DNA of 64,000 nt, from contig CAVCUP010000009.1 in the NCBI GenBank assembly GCA_963605405.1, forward strand, positions 1 to 64,000, in the 5' to 3' direction. The first letter of the stretch is position 1, and each line of letters begins with the position of its first letter. Below the pieces are notes generated by a model. That model saw nothing but the letters and a program-made list of their open reading frames with translations, had not been told where the DNA came from and did no database searches. The DNA comes from Paratractidigestivibacter sp963605405 (GTDB lineage: Bacteria; Actinomycetota; Coriobacteriia; Coriobacteriales; Atopobiaceae). Below, in pieces: positions 24,824 to 33,134 of the stretch. A program made the translations under genes and the position numbers.

Positions 24824-26743
24824 TTGACCTGCATAATCGTTCAGTAATATTCGAAGTTCTCGCGAGGAATGAATGCCGAGCCGTCGATAGGAACTCGCCC
24901 TATAAGCATTCACCGTTCCTGGAGCAACATGAATTTTCTCGGATATCTGTGCTCGCGAAAGTCCAAGTGCCGTGTAGTATGCGACCTCGGCTTCCGTCTC
25001 CGACAAACCGCGACCTATCAAATAGCTAAGTGCCCGCTTCATCAATGCGGAGTCGCTGCAATCCACAGAAGGCTGCGACACCCCATGCTCTGTCATCAGA
25101 CACCCAAACAGAGCCAGGGGGACCACGCAAACCAACAGAACAACAAGCCACCCAAAACCAAACACCATGCTTGTTTGCCCGATGTATTCCCAAACGGCAA
25201 CGCCGAATAACAGCGCCCGAAACGCTTCACCGTCAGCCAGCTCCATAAATGCCGCAGAGGCTTGGTCCAACCCAGAAATACGAGAGCCGAAATGAGCGAC
25301 GGTAATTGCAAGCATTATGAGAAAAGGGGACATCAACCAAACGAGGACCAAGCCCACTGGTCCGGCAAACGAGCCCGATGCGTAGTCGTACAGAACGCCG
25401 ACCGTTAATACCATGGTCAAACAACCCAAAATCTTAACTGGGCTTGAAATCTCCGTAACTCCATCCATCGTTTTTCTGCCAAATAGAAACGACATGAACA
25501 GACAGATTGTTTCGGAAAAAATAAGAATATTACTCGGGCTCTCTTGAGCAAATCTCGTACCAATAAAAAATACCGCCAGCAGCGAAAGCGCTATCGGCCA
25601 CCTCGAAAACCCGCGTTTAGTTTTGGAAATAACAGCGGTTCCCTCGTCGCCGCCAACCGCTTCCCTCAATGCCTCGAGCCCATCCTTAGCATCCAACCCA
25701 AACTTTGAGAATGCTCGAGACTTATAGGTTCCAACGGTACCGACTGATATCCCCAAGCTCCTCGCAATCGCAGAGGCCGTCCGCCCCTCCAAAAGAAGCT
25801 CCACTATTTCTCGTTCTCTTTTACTCAGCCTCGCCAAACGTGCCTCACGCAGGGGCTCTTTTTCGGTACCCCCCTTTCGCATCAAGCCATTGCCCGGCAC
25901 TCCACGGTTCAAATAATGCTCAGCCGCCACTGCGGCCGCTCCTCCGAGATAAACGGACAGAGCCCACCAGATCGACAACGACGAACCAGAGACGATGCTG
26001 AAGCCACAAAACGTCGGAACGATTCTCCCAACACAGAGCCCGAACAGAGCGGCGCGAACACCGTCGACGAACACCACGCGCTCGGTCGCAACGATTCTCC
26101 TCAGGAAAAGCAGCGACAGACACGCAGCCCCCAGGCATCGACACATAGCCGCACCCGATGGGGACGCAAAAGGGACAGGAAGCCATTCGAAAAGCGCAGG
26201 CAGAGCTGCCGACACACAATACGTAAGCAGCATTTTGCACAAGGGCACGTTGGCTTCCGATTGCGCCGTCCCTTCGCTGCTGCCCAGCAGACAACAGCCC
26301 CATGCGCACCAGACAAACAGTCCGACGGCTATCCCGGCTCCACTCGCAAGCGAAGCTAGAAGATGAATGGAATAGGAGAAGTTGTCCCCGCCAATCCAGC
26401 AAACTTCTTCAAACACCGAAAAGAGAGTGCATAAAAGCATTGCCGAATTCAAACATTGATAACGACCTGGATTGATTTGACGCAGCTTTAGCCTAGGCAC
26501 GCAGCAAAAACCTCGCTCAAGGCAGCCAGCTGTTAGCACAAACGCTACTACGGCAGCGAAAGGTGCAAACTGAAGCGGGGCAACGGAATCAACCAGTTCA
26601 TATCCCGCGACTATACGATATTGAACCACACGCGGCATCGACAAAATGAGCGTTCCCCAAGCACACCAGAGTAGGCGGGCCTTATCCCTCTCATGCAGAC
26701 CCCCACCCTCATCATCAGCGTTCAAAGGCTCGTTCGGAGTCAA
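24812..26743 (-). CDS. Second membrane regulator with two LuxR-type HTH domains
   Basis: A protein of 643 residues with the same double layout as the one at 17.7 kb. About eight hydrophobic segments come first. LuxR HTH 1 lies at about 301-362 (LSKREREIVELLLEGRTASAIARSLGISVGTVGTYKSRAFSKFG). Five to seven more hydrophobic segments follow. LuxR HTH 2 lies at about 570-640 (ALGLSRAQISEKIHVAPGTVNAYRASSYRRLG). The start is TTG 26743, supported by GGGGTGAT upstream; a later start would remove the first span. It is divergent from an intact secreted-protein gene and followed by an interrupted one. Base composition is AT-richer than the flanks. The signal sensed is unknown. Confidence 0.8.
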   Translation of the reverse strand: MTPNEPLNADDEGGGLHERDKARLLWCAWGTLILSMPRVVQYRIVAGYELVDSVAPLQFAPFAAVVAFVLTAGCLERGFCCVPRLKLRQINPGRYQCLNSAMLLCTLFSVFEEVCWIGGDNFSYSIHLLASLASGAGIAVGLFVWCAWGCCLLGSSEGTAQSEANVPLCKMLLTYCVSAALPALFEWLPVPFASPSGAAMCRCLGAACLSLLFLRRIVATERVVFVDGVRAALFGLCVGRIVPTFCGFSIVSGSSLSIWWALSVYLGGAAAVAAEHYLNRGVPGNGLMRKGGTEKEPLREARLARLSKREREIVELLLEGRTASAIARSLGISVGTVGTYKSRAFSKFGLDAKDGLEALREAVGGDEGTAVISKTKRGFSRWPIALSLLAVFFIGTRFAQESPSNILIFSETICLFMSFLFGRKTMDGVTEISSPVKILGCLTMVLTVGVLYDYASGSFAGPVGLVLVWLMSPFLIMLAITVAHFGSRISGLDQASAAFMELADGEAFRALLFGVAVWEYIGQTSMVFGFGWLVVLLVCVVPLALFGCLMTEHGVSQPSVDCSDSALMKRALSYLIGRGLSETEAEVAYYTALGLSRAQISEKIHVAPGTVNAYRASSYRRLGIHSSRELRILLNDYAGQSMS

Positions 26744-26939
26744 ACAATCACCCCATTCAGATTTACTCGTGCCGATCCTTTACTTCAATTCAGCGTTTTC
26801 ACAGTTAAAGGGTGTCTTCAGCAAAAGCATATCCGATATAGACGTGACTTCTTCTTCAACAACACCCAAAGTTCGACGCAAGGGTTCAGCGCGCCGAACC
26901 GCATCACCGCAAGACGAAGACATAATCAAGGAGGCATTT

Positions 26940-27539
26940 ATGAGCTTATCGAAACGATTCTGTGGCATTCTCGGAGCAGCGCTAACGACGTTTGGATTGT
27001 GCTTGGGCTTGGGCTCGTTTTGCCCCAAAACCACCTATGCCTCAACGGCGACCACGCCCAAAGATAGAATCGAGCTGATGGACTATATCAGCTCCAAATA
27101 CGAAGTGGGAGATGTCCTGACTCCTGAGGACGCGGAACTTGTCAGGCAAGCCTCCGCCACCTCCCAAAATTTCAGAAGAGACTCAAAATCCGTAAATGAG
27201 ACTCGGACCGCCTACGGAACGACCGCTCTCATGTATGGGAACGTCTGGCACAACGGAACCTTTAACTACAACTTCGGCGGAAACCTTACTGGGAAGATCA
27301 CCGCTGGCAGCACGCCAAAATCAATGACCTTCACCGTCAGGTGTCAGTCGTATGGATTGGTCGGAGGTTCAACAGTCCTGACCTACGACGATTCGGTCAG
27401 CCAAACGTCGAGCAACTCCAAGTCCGTCTCTATGAACAAAAGTAAGGACTACTCTGGAGTAGCGGCGATTTATATCATCAACACCTCTCTCGATGTCACG
27501 ACCGCCAATGGGCAAGGGTTTACCGTCAACGCACAATAA
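26940..27539 (+). CDS. Secreted beta-rich protein divergent from LuxR-2
   Basis: A protein of 199 residues without a recognised family. A signal peptide spans about 1-32 (GILGAALTTFGLCLGLGSF, cleavage near TYAS-TATT). The mature N-terminus is helical and acidic (DRIELMDYISSKYEVGDVLTPEDAEL). From about residue 90 Gly/Thr/Ser-rich strands dominate (NFGGNLTGKITAGSTPKSMTFTV, SSNSKSVSMNKSKDYSGVAAIYI). It has one Cys in the mature region and no anchor. AAGGAGG precedes ATG 26940. The 196-bp gap to LuxR-2 has a possible -10 TATAGA at 26837. A small membrane protein gene follows 34 bases later, probably in the same transcript. Confidence 0.75.
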   Translation: MSLSKRFCGILGAALTTFGLCLGLGSFCPKTTYASTATTPKDRIELMDYISSKYEVGDVLTPEDAELVRQASATSQNFRRDSKSVNETRTAYGTTALMYGNVWHNGTFNYNFGGNLTGKITAGSTPKSMTFTVRCQSYGLVGGSTVLTYDDSVSQTSSNSKSVSMNKSKDYSGVAAIYIINTSLDVTTANGQGFTVNAQ

Positions 27540-27573
27540 ACCAAGCGAGGAGGACGACCCTAAGGAGGAGCAC

Positions 27574-27966
27574 ATGAGCGGCAGAGGTCGAGAAACGCTG
27601 AGCTGGAAGCAAATCTTCGTCGCATTCCTTATTCTTTGCTGCCTCTTCCAAATTCCCGCCGCACAGTATGGGGACGTTCCCGGTAGCCACGGCGAGACGC
27701 TCGGGAGCATCTTGACCCTTGCATTAAACGTGACGCTGTCTATCGTCTGGGCAAGGTCGTACGCCTACTTCGAGGGGACCCGGCCCCGGCGGGGACTTAT
27801 CGCCAGCGCTTCAGCATTCGTCGCGTGGCTCGGATTCGTTGCGCTGAGTCTTTGGACCCGAAAGCTCCTCGGATGGGATGGCCCCGAATGGGTCATCGCG
27901 CTTCTCATTGTGTTTTTGGCCTCTTCCCTCTTTGCATCAGGCGTGTTCCATCTAAGAAAAGCGTGA
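27574..27966 (+). CDS. Small four-span membrane protein, unknown function
   Basis: A protein of 130 residues with four predicted membrane segments: QIFVAFLILCCLFQIPA, LGSILTLALNVTLSIVWA, ASAFVAWLGFVALSLW and WVIALLIVFLASSLFASGV. No conserved motif is recognised. AAGGAGG lies seven bases before the chosen ATG 27574. It follows the secreted protein gene closely and should be cotranscribed. Possible roles are export, immunity or signal transfer within the LuxR-2 module; none is shown by sequence. Confidence 0.65.
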   Translation: MSGRGRETLSWKQIFVAFLILCCLFQIPAAQYGDVPGSHGETLGSILTLALNVTLSIVWARSYAYFEGTRPRRGLIASASAFVAWLGFVALSLWTRKLLGWDGPEWVIALLIVFLASSLFASGVFHLRKA

Positions 27967-27973
27967 CCTCACG

Positions 27974-28007
27974 GCGCCCCGGCCCATCTTCGTTGGGCTC
28001 GGGGCGC
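27974..28007 (+). terminator. GC-rich hairpin after the small membrane protein
   Basis: A 13-bp stem with one bulged A (GCGCCCCG-GCCCA / TGGGC-T-CGGGGCGC) and a 7-base loop. It is not followed by a T-run, so it may only pause or protect RNA ends. Confidence 0.45.
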
Positions 28008-28057
28008 TCGAATGATAGACTTTCGAGGTCAACAATCGCGTCGCCAAGGGAACCGCC

Positions 28058-29539
28058 ATGCGCATCGGATTCGACAACGACAAGTACATCAGCCTGCAGG
28101 CCGAGCACATCCGCAAGCGCGTGGGGCAGTTCGGCGGCAAGCTCTATCTCGAGTTCGGCGGCAAGCTCTTCGACGACAACCACGCGAGCCGCGTGCTGCC
28201 CGGCTTCGAGCCCGACGTCAAGTTCCGCATGCTCAAGAGCCTCGCGGCCGACGTCGAGGTCATCATCGCCATCAATGCCAACCACATAGAGAAGAACAAG
28301 GCCCGCGGCGACCTCGGCATCACCTACGACGAGGACGCGCTGCGCCTCGTGGACCTCTTCCGCGCGAACGGGATGCAGGTCGCGGCCATCGTCCTTACCC
28401 AGTACGCGGCCCAGCCCGCGGCCGATGCCTTCCGCCGGCGCCTGGCCGAGCTCGGCATCGCGTGCAAGCTCCACTACCCCATCGAGGGCTACCCGCACGA
28501 CGTGGACCTCATCGTCTCCGACGGCGGCTACGGAAAGAACGAGTTCGTCGAGACGACCCGCCCGCTCGTGGTCGTCACGGCCCCCGGCCCCGGCTCCGGC
28601 AAGCTCGCCACGTGCCTCTCGCAGATCTACCACGAGCACGAGCGCGGCGTCGAGGCCGGCTACGCCAAGTTCGAGACCTTCCCCGTGTGGAACCTGCCGC
28701 TCTCCCACCCCGTGAACATCGCCTACGAGGCCGCGACCGCCGACCTCGACGACGCGAACATCATCGACTCGTTCCACCTCGACGCCTACGGCGAGACGAC
28801 CGTCAACTACAACCGCGACGTCGAGGCCTTCCCCGTGGTCCGTGCCCTCATGGAGAAGATCCTCGGCCAGAGCCCCTACCAGAGCCCGACGGACATGGGC
28901 GTGAACATGGTCGGCTTCGCCATCTGCGACGACGAGGCGTGCCGCGAAGCTTCCCGGGCCGAGATCGTGCGCCGCTACTTCGCCGCCTGCGAGCAAGTCA
29001 AGCGCTCGGGCGCTGGCACTGAACAGGTCGAAAGGCTGCGCTCCATCATGCAGAAGGCCGGCGTGGACAAGAACTTCTCGCCGGCGCGGTCGGCAGCGCT
29101 CACGCGCGAGCAGGTCACAGGGGCGCCGGCCGGCGCGCTCATCCTGCCCGACGGACGTGTGGTCACGGGCAAGACCTCAGAGCGCCTCGGCTGCGCGAGC
29201 TCGCTTCTGATGAACGCGCTCAAGGCGCTCGCGGGCATCGACCTGGAGCTCGAGGTGATCAGCGACGACGCCATCGAGCCGATCAGCCGCCTCAAGACCC
29301 GCTACCTCGGCGCGAGCAACCCGCGCCTGCACACCGACGAGACCCTGATGGCGCTCTCCATCACGTCCGCAACGAGCGAGGCGGCCGCGCGCGTGCTCGC
29401 CGGCCTGGAGGAGCTGCGCGGCTGCGACGCGTTCTTCTCGGTGATCATCAGCTCGACGGACGAAGAGATGCTTCGCCGGCTGGGCGTGAACGTCTGCTGC
29501 GAGCCCAAGTTCGAGCGCAACGGCCTCTTCCACCGGTAG
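28058..29539 (+). CDS. DUF1846 family protein
   Basis: A cytosolic protein of 493 residues matching DUF1846 along its length. It begins with the characteristic GFDNDKYISLQAEHI...FGGKLYLEFGGKLFDDNHASRVLPGF. It contains a P-loop-like TAPGPGSGKLATCL and, further on, SVVASI-less alpha/beta segments ending in NVCCEPKF. The family is widespread in anaerobes; its reaction is not established to my knowledge, though the fold suggests nucleotide binding. It stands alone between convergent and upstream genes. AAGGGA precedes the start. Confidence 0.85.
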   Translation: MRIGFDNDKYISLQAEHIRKRVGQFGGKLYLEFGGKLFDDNHASRVLPGFEPDVKFRMLKSLAADVEVIIAINANHIEKNKARGDLGITYDEDALRLVDLFRANGMQVAAIVLTQYAAQPAADAFRRRLAELGIACKLHYPIEGYPHDVDLIVSDGGYGKNEFVETTRPLVVVTAPGPGSGKLATCLSQIYHEHERGVEAGYAKFETFPVWNLPLSHPVNIAYEAATADLDDANIIDSFHLDAYGETTVNYNRDVEAFPVVRALMEKILGQSPYQSPTDMGVNMVGFAICDDEACREASRAEIVRRYFAACEQVKRSGAGTEQVERLRSIMQKAGVDKNFSPARSAALTREQVTGAPAGALILPDGRVVTGKTSERLGCASSLLMNALKALAGIDLELEVISDDAIEPISRLKTRYLGASNPRLHTDETLMALSITSATSEAAARVLAGLEELRGCDAFFSVIISSTDEEMLRRLGVNVCCEPKFERNGLFHR

Positions 29540-29619
29540 GGCGGCGGAAGAGAGAAACGGGCAACGCGCAAGGTTGCCGCTGAAGCCCGAATCAAGTGCT
29601 TCCGCGGCGAGCTCGCGCG

Positions 29620-30525
29620 TTATTTAGCCTGAACGGTATCGCCGGGGACCGTCGCTGCGTCTAGCAGGCAATCCAAAAACGCACGGGCAGCGGTGGAGAG
29701 AAGGCCGGGACGGTAGACGGCGGCGAGCTCGCGCGTTACGGGCGGGTCGAGCGGGCGCTTCTCGATGCGGTAGGGGCAGCGCGTGAGGATGAGGCCCGGC
29801 AGGATGGAGAGGCCCAGGCCGTTTTCCACCATGGACATGATGGCGTAGTCGTCCCAGGTGGACAGACGCGCCTGGGGCTCGAGGCCGGCGCGCTCAAAGA
29901 GCGGGCTTATCTCGTTATCGCTGCCGCGCTCGAGCAGGATGAACGGCTCGCGCGCGAGGTCCGCGAGCCGCACGCGGTCCTGCGCCGCCAAGGGATGACC
30001 CTGCGGCACGACGGCCATGAGCTCGTCCACGAGCACGGCTTCCCGCGCGAGCCCCTCCCTCGGCACCTGCGGCGGATACGGCAAGAAGCCCAGGTCGACG
30101 AGGCCGTCGGCCACCCATGACTCGATTTCCGAGTAGTCGCCCATGCGCAGCTCGAACTCGACTTGGGCGTGGCCCGCGCCGAAACGCTCGATCACGCCAG
30201 GCAGGACATGCGTGGCCACCGACGAGAAGGTGCCCACGACGATGAGGCCGGACTGCGCGCCCGAGATCTCGGCCACGCGCTCAAAGAGACGGCGCTGGTC
30301 CTCGCAGATGGCCTCCACAAAGGGCATGACCTGCTCGCCATCGGCTGTGAGGCGCACGCCCTTGCGCCCGCGTTCCAGCAGGCAGATGCCCCAGTCGCGC
30401 TCGAGGTCGGCGATCATGCGGCTCACGCCGGACTGGCTATAGGCGAGGCGGCGGGCCGCGGCGCTTATGCTGCCCGCGCGCGCGACCTCTACGAGCGCCT
30501 GGTACTTCTGGACGGCGGAATCCAT
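29620..30525 (-). CDS. LysR-family transcriptional regulator
   Basis: A typical LysR regulator of 301 residues. The N-terminal winged HTH is at about 5-65 (YQALVEVARAGSISAAARRLAYSQSGVSRMIADLERDWG). A two-lobed effector-binding domain follows from about residue 90 (GLIVVGTFSSVATHVLPGVIERF). I started at 30525 behind AAGGGAGAG; an upstream ATG would add an unlikely leader. It is divergent from an EamA exporter gene with a 169-bp gap, so it probably controls that transporter. The effector is unknown. Confidence 0.9.
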   Translation of the reverse strand: MDSAVQKYQALVEVARAGSISAAARRLAYSQSGVSRMIADLERDWGICLLERGRKGVRLTADGEQVMPFVEAICEDQRRLFERVAEISGAQSGLIVVGTFSSVATHVLPGVIERFGAGHAQVEFELRMGDYSEIESWVADGLVDLGFLPYPPQVPREGLAREAVLVDELMAVVPQGHPLAAQDRVRLADLAREPFILLERGSDNEISPLFERAGLEPQARLSTWDDYAIMSMVENGLGLSILPGLILTRCPYRIEKRPLDPPVTRELAAVYRPGLLSTAARAFLDCLLDAATVPGDTVQAK

Positions 30526-30694
30526 GGGCTTCTCTCCCTTGTATACGAGCTGGCGCGACGTTCTGACGCGACGCATTGTTCCATGCGTATTTGTGCTGGC
30601 ACCCATGCTAAACATTCGCTTTTATCGCAACAAGCATCCTGCGAAGATGGACTGCGGAAAACACACCGCCATCTGCGAGAAAGCTCCGCGAAGA

Positions 30695-31621
30695 ATGAAC
30701 AAGGCAACCAAGAAGTATCTCCTCTCGCTCATCCTCTTCGGTTCGAACGGCATCGTCGCCAACATGATCGACCTGCCGAGCGTGCTCATCGTGCTCGCGC
30801 GCGTAAGCCTCGGCGCCGCGCTTCTCGTCGCGTTGGTTCTCCTCTCGCGCGACGCGCGCGAGAATCTCCAGGCGCCCACGCACCGCCGCCAGGCCCTGCA
30901 TCTCTTCGTCTCCGGCGCGGCCCTCGGCGCGGCATGGCTCTTTCTCTTTGAGTCGTACCGCTACATCGGCGTCGGCGTGGCCTCGCTGCTGTTCTATTGC
31001 GGCCCCGTGATCGTGATGGCGCTCTCCCCCATCGTCTTCAAGACCCGCCTCACCGCCGCGAACATCGCCGGTTTCGCCGCCGTCGTGCTCGGCGCGTTCC
31101 TCGTCGTGGGCCAGGGCCTCGGCAGCGGCATCGCGCCCAAGGGCCTGCTGCTCGGCGGCATGAGCGCCGTGATGTACGCCGTCATGGTCATCCACAGCAA
31201 GAAGGTCTCCGATATCCGCGGCGTCGAGTCGTCGGCCATCCAGCTCTGCGGCAGCCTTTCCATCGTCGCCGTCTACATGCTGGCGAGCGCTGCTGCCGGC
31301 AGCCTCGCCGCGCCCACCGCAACGCAGGTCGCGGCCCTGAACATCCCCGCCGTGCTCTGCATCGGCCTCGTGAACACGGGTCTCGGCTGCTTCATGTACT
31401 TCTCCTCGATGGGCGAGCTGCCCGTGACGCGCGTGGCCGTGTGCGGCTATCTCGAGCCGCTCTCGGCCGTGGTGCTCTCCGCGCTGCTGCTCGGCGAGGC
31501 CATGACCGCGGCGAACGTCCTTGGCGCGGCGCTCATCCTCGGCGGCGCGCTCTACTCGGAGCTCGGCGAGAAGCTCCTTGCCCGCGTCGAGGGGCATGTG
31601 CGCAGGGCCCTCGCGGCGTAG
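30695..31621 (+). CDS. EamA/DMT-family transporter
   Basis: An inner-membrane metabolite exporter of 308 residues with ten predicted spans arranged as two EamA repeats. The first repeat begins KKYLLSLILFGSNGIVANM; the second ends with GYLEPLSAVVLSALLLGEAMTAANVLGAALILGGAL, the family signature. Substrates in this family range from amino acids to nucleosides and cannot be inferred. The start at 30695 has a poor ribosome-binding site; ATG 30647 is an alternative. It is divergent from a LysR gene, its likely regulator. A strong terminator follows at 31695. Confidence 0.85.
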   Translation: MNKATKKYLLSLILFGSNGIVANMIDLPSVLIVLARVSLGAALLVALVLLSRDARENLQAPTHRRQALHLFVSGAALGAAWLFLFESYRYIGVGVASLLFYCGPVIVMALSPIVFKTRLTAANIAGFAAVVLGAFLVVGQGLGSGIAPKGLLLGGMSAVMYAVMVIHSKKVSDIRGVESSAIQLCGSLSIVAVYMLASAAAGSLAAPTATQVAALNIPAVLCIGLVNTGLGCFMYFSSMGELPVTRVAVCGYLEPLSAVVLSALLLGEAMTAANVLGAALILGGALYSELGEKLLARVEGHVRRALAA

Positions 31622-31694
31622 CGCGGCGCCTGATGCGCGGACGTGCGGAAGCGACCACCGGCTCGCCCTCCGCACATAACCAAAAAACTCCCCG

Positions 31695-31730
31695 AGAGGG
31701 CCCGGAGTCCCAGCTCCGGGCCCTCTTCTT
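31695..31730 (+). terminator. Intrinsic terminator after the EamA gene
   Basis: A 13-bp stem (AGAGGGCCCGGAG / CTCCGGGCCCTCT) with a 6-base loop, then TCTT. Confidence 0.85.
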
Positions 31731-31827
31731 ACCAGACGGCAACACGCATGCGCTATCGTCGTGCACGGAACCCGAGCCGCCCACGGCGCGGCCAACCACG
31801 CGAGCACGAAAGAAGGACCGACCCCGC

Positions 31828-32652
31828 ATGACCTACGAACTCATCGCCCTCGACATGGACGGAACCCTCCTCGATTCCGGGAAGAAGGTGCTCCCCAGCT
31901 CCGTCGAGGCGATCTCTGAGGCGGCGGCCGCGGGCAAGAGCGTGGCCATCGCGTCGGGTCGCTGCCCCAAGATGGTCTCCATGTACAACGACGTGATTCC
32001 AGACGTGCGCTACGCCATCTGCTGCGCCGGCGCCGTCGTCTACGACATCGTCGAGAGGCGCACGCTCGCCGAGCGCGACATCGCGCCGGCCGTCGTCGCG
32101 CGCGCCATTCGCACGGCAGACGAGGAAGGGCCCTATATCCTCGAGGTCACGGCCGGCGAAGGCGTGTACATGCAGCTCGACGAGATAGAGATGTCGCCCA
32201 AGTGCGGCGTCGGCGCCTACGAGCAGCTTTACCGGGAGACGAGCGAGCTCGTGGAGGACGCGCACGCCATCGCGCTCGACCCTGCGGCCCGCGTCTCGAA
32301 GCTCAACTTCCACTTCGAGGACGTCGAGGCGCGCGACCGGACCCATGCGCGCCTCACGGACGCCGACGTGGTCGTCACCGACTGCGAGGCGTCGAGCCTC
32401 GAGCTGACCTGCCCCGGCATCGACAAGGGCACGGGCCTGGCGGAGCTCGCGCGCATCGCGGGCATCGGCGTGGCACAGACCATCGCCGTCGGCGACGCGG
32501 ACAACGACCTGTCGATGCTGCGCGCGGCTGGTCTCGGCGTGGCGATGGGAAACGCCCTGCCCTCGGCGATCGAGGCCGCAGACGTGCACGTGGCCGACAA
32601 CGACCACGGCGGCGTCGCCGAGGCTATTCGCCGTTATCTTCTTGCCGAGTAA
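31828..32652 (+). CDS. HAD-superfamily Cof-type phosphatase
   Basis: A cytosolic sugar-phosphate or flavin-phosphate phosphatase of 274 residues. HAD motif I with the nucleophile is ALDMDGTLLDS at about 8-18. Motif II is the Ser/Thr of VAIASGRCP. Motif III is a Lys region near PGIDKGTGLAEL, and motif IV is VGDADNDLSML. The large C2-type cap (about 85-190) places it in the Cof/YidA group. The substrate is not determined by sequence. AGAAGG precedes the start by about ten bases. It is monocistronic and followed by a repeat-rich gap. Confidence 0.88.
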   Translation: MTYELIALDMDGTLLDSGKKVLPSSVEAISEAAAAGKSVAIASGRCPKMVSMYNDVIPDVRYAICCAGAVVYDIVERRTLAERDIAPAVVARAIRTADEEGPYILEVTAGEGVYMQLDEIEMSPKCGVGAYEQLYRETSELVEDAHAIALDPAARVSKLNFHFEDVEARDRTHARLTDADVVVTDCEASSLELTCPGIDKGTGLAELARIAGIGVAQTIAVGDADNDLSMLRAAGLGVAMGNALPSAIEAADVHVADNDHGGVAEAIRRYLLAE

Positions 32653-32689
32653 ACCGCCGGTAAGGGCTTGGCAAAAGTCGGCGCGCAGA

Positions 32690-32930
32690 TTTCCCGCCCG
32701 CTGGCATTTCTCGCCGCGCATCTCTAAGGAATCCCATCCGCTGGCACGTGAAACGGTCTTCTCGCTAAAAATACCTGCTCGCTGGCATCGTGCCGGTGCC
32801 AGCGGGTGGGTTTATTTAGCAAGAGGCCCACGCACCATGCCAGCGGATGGGATTTCTTTGCAAGAAGCTCGCATCCCCATGCCTCATGCCCCGCGCCAAC
32901 GAGGCACGGTTTCTTTGCGCGAGGCACGCC
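32690..32930. repeat. TGCCAGCGG palindromic repeat array, 40-41 bp period
   Basis: Minus-oriented units have TGCCAGCG ending at 32706, 32746 and 32787. Plus-oriented units begin at 32797 and 32838, with a decayed one near 32880. The centre is TGGCA-N9-TGCCA. Each unit carries the 9-mer, a few bases, then a T-rich word such as ATTTCTTTGC. It fills most of the 482-bp gap before the beta-helix gene; nothing else is seen there. Confidence 0.8.
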
Positions 32931-33134
32931 CGAAGCCCAACGAGGCGCGCGGTCTCTTGGCAAGGGCCCTGCCCTGGCGCAGCATCCACTTTAAGATTCC
33001 CGCCACCTGCCGTTCAGGACCCGCCCAGCGTTGCGGCGGCAGTTTGAAGCAGGCGAAACCCTGATATATCGAGGTACCTGAAAGAGCATACTCTCCCCCA
33101 AGAACCCAGAAAAGACCGCGACGTAGGGAGAGCC

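Noticed and set aside
26777..26867. LuxR-2 operators CCTTTA-N23-TAAAGG or GGGTGT-N46-ACACCC in the divergent gap
   Set aside because: Arms are only six bases, spacing does not match the other module, and such repeats are expected by chance in this AT-rich gap.
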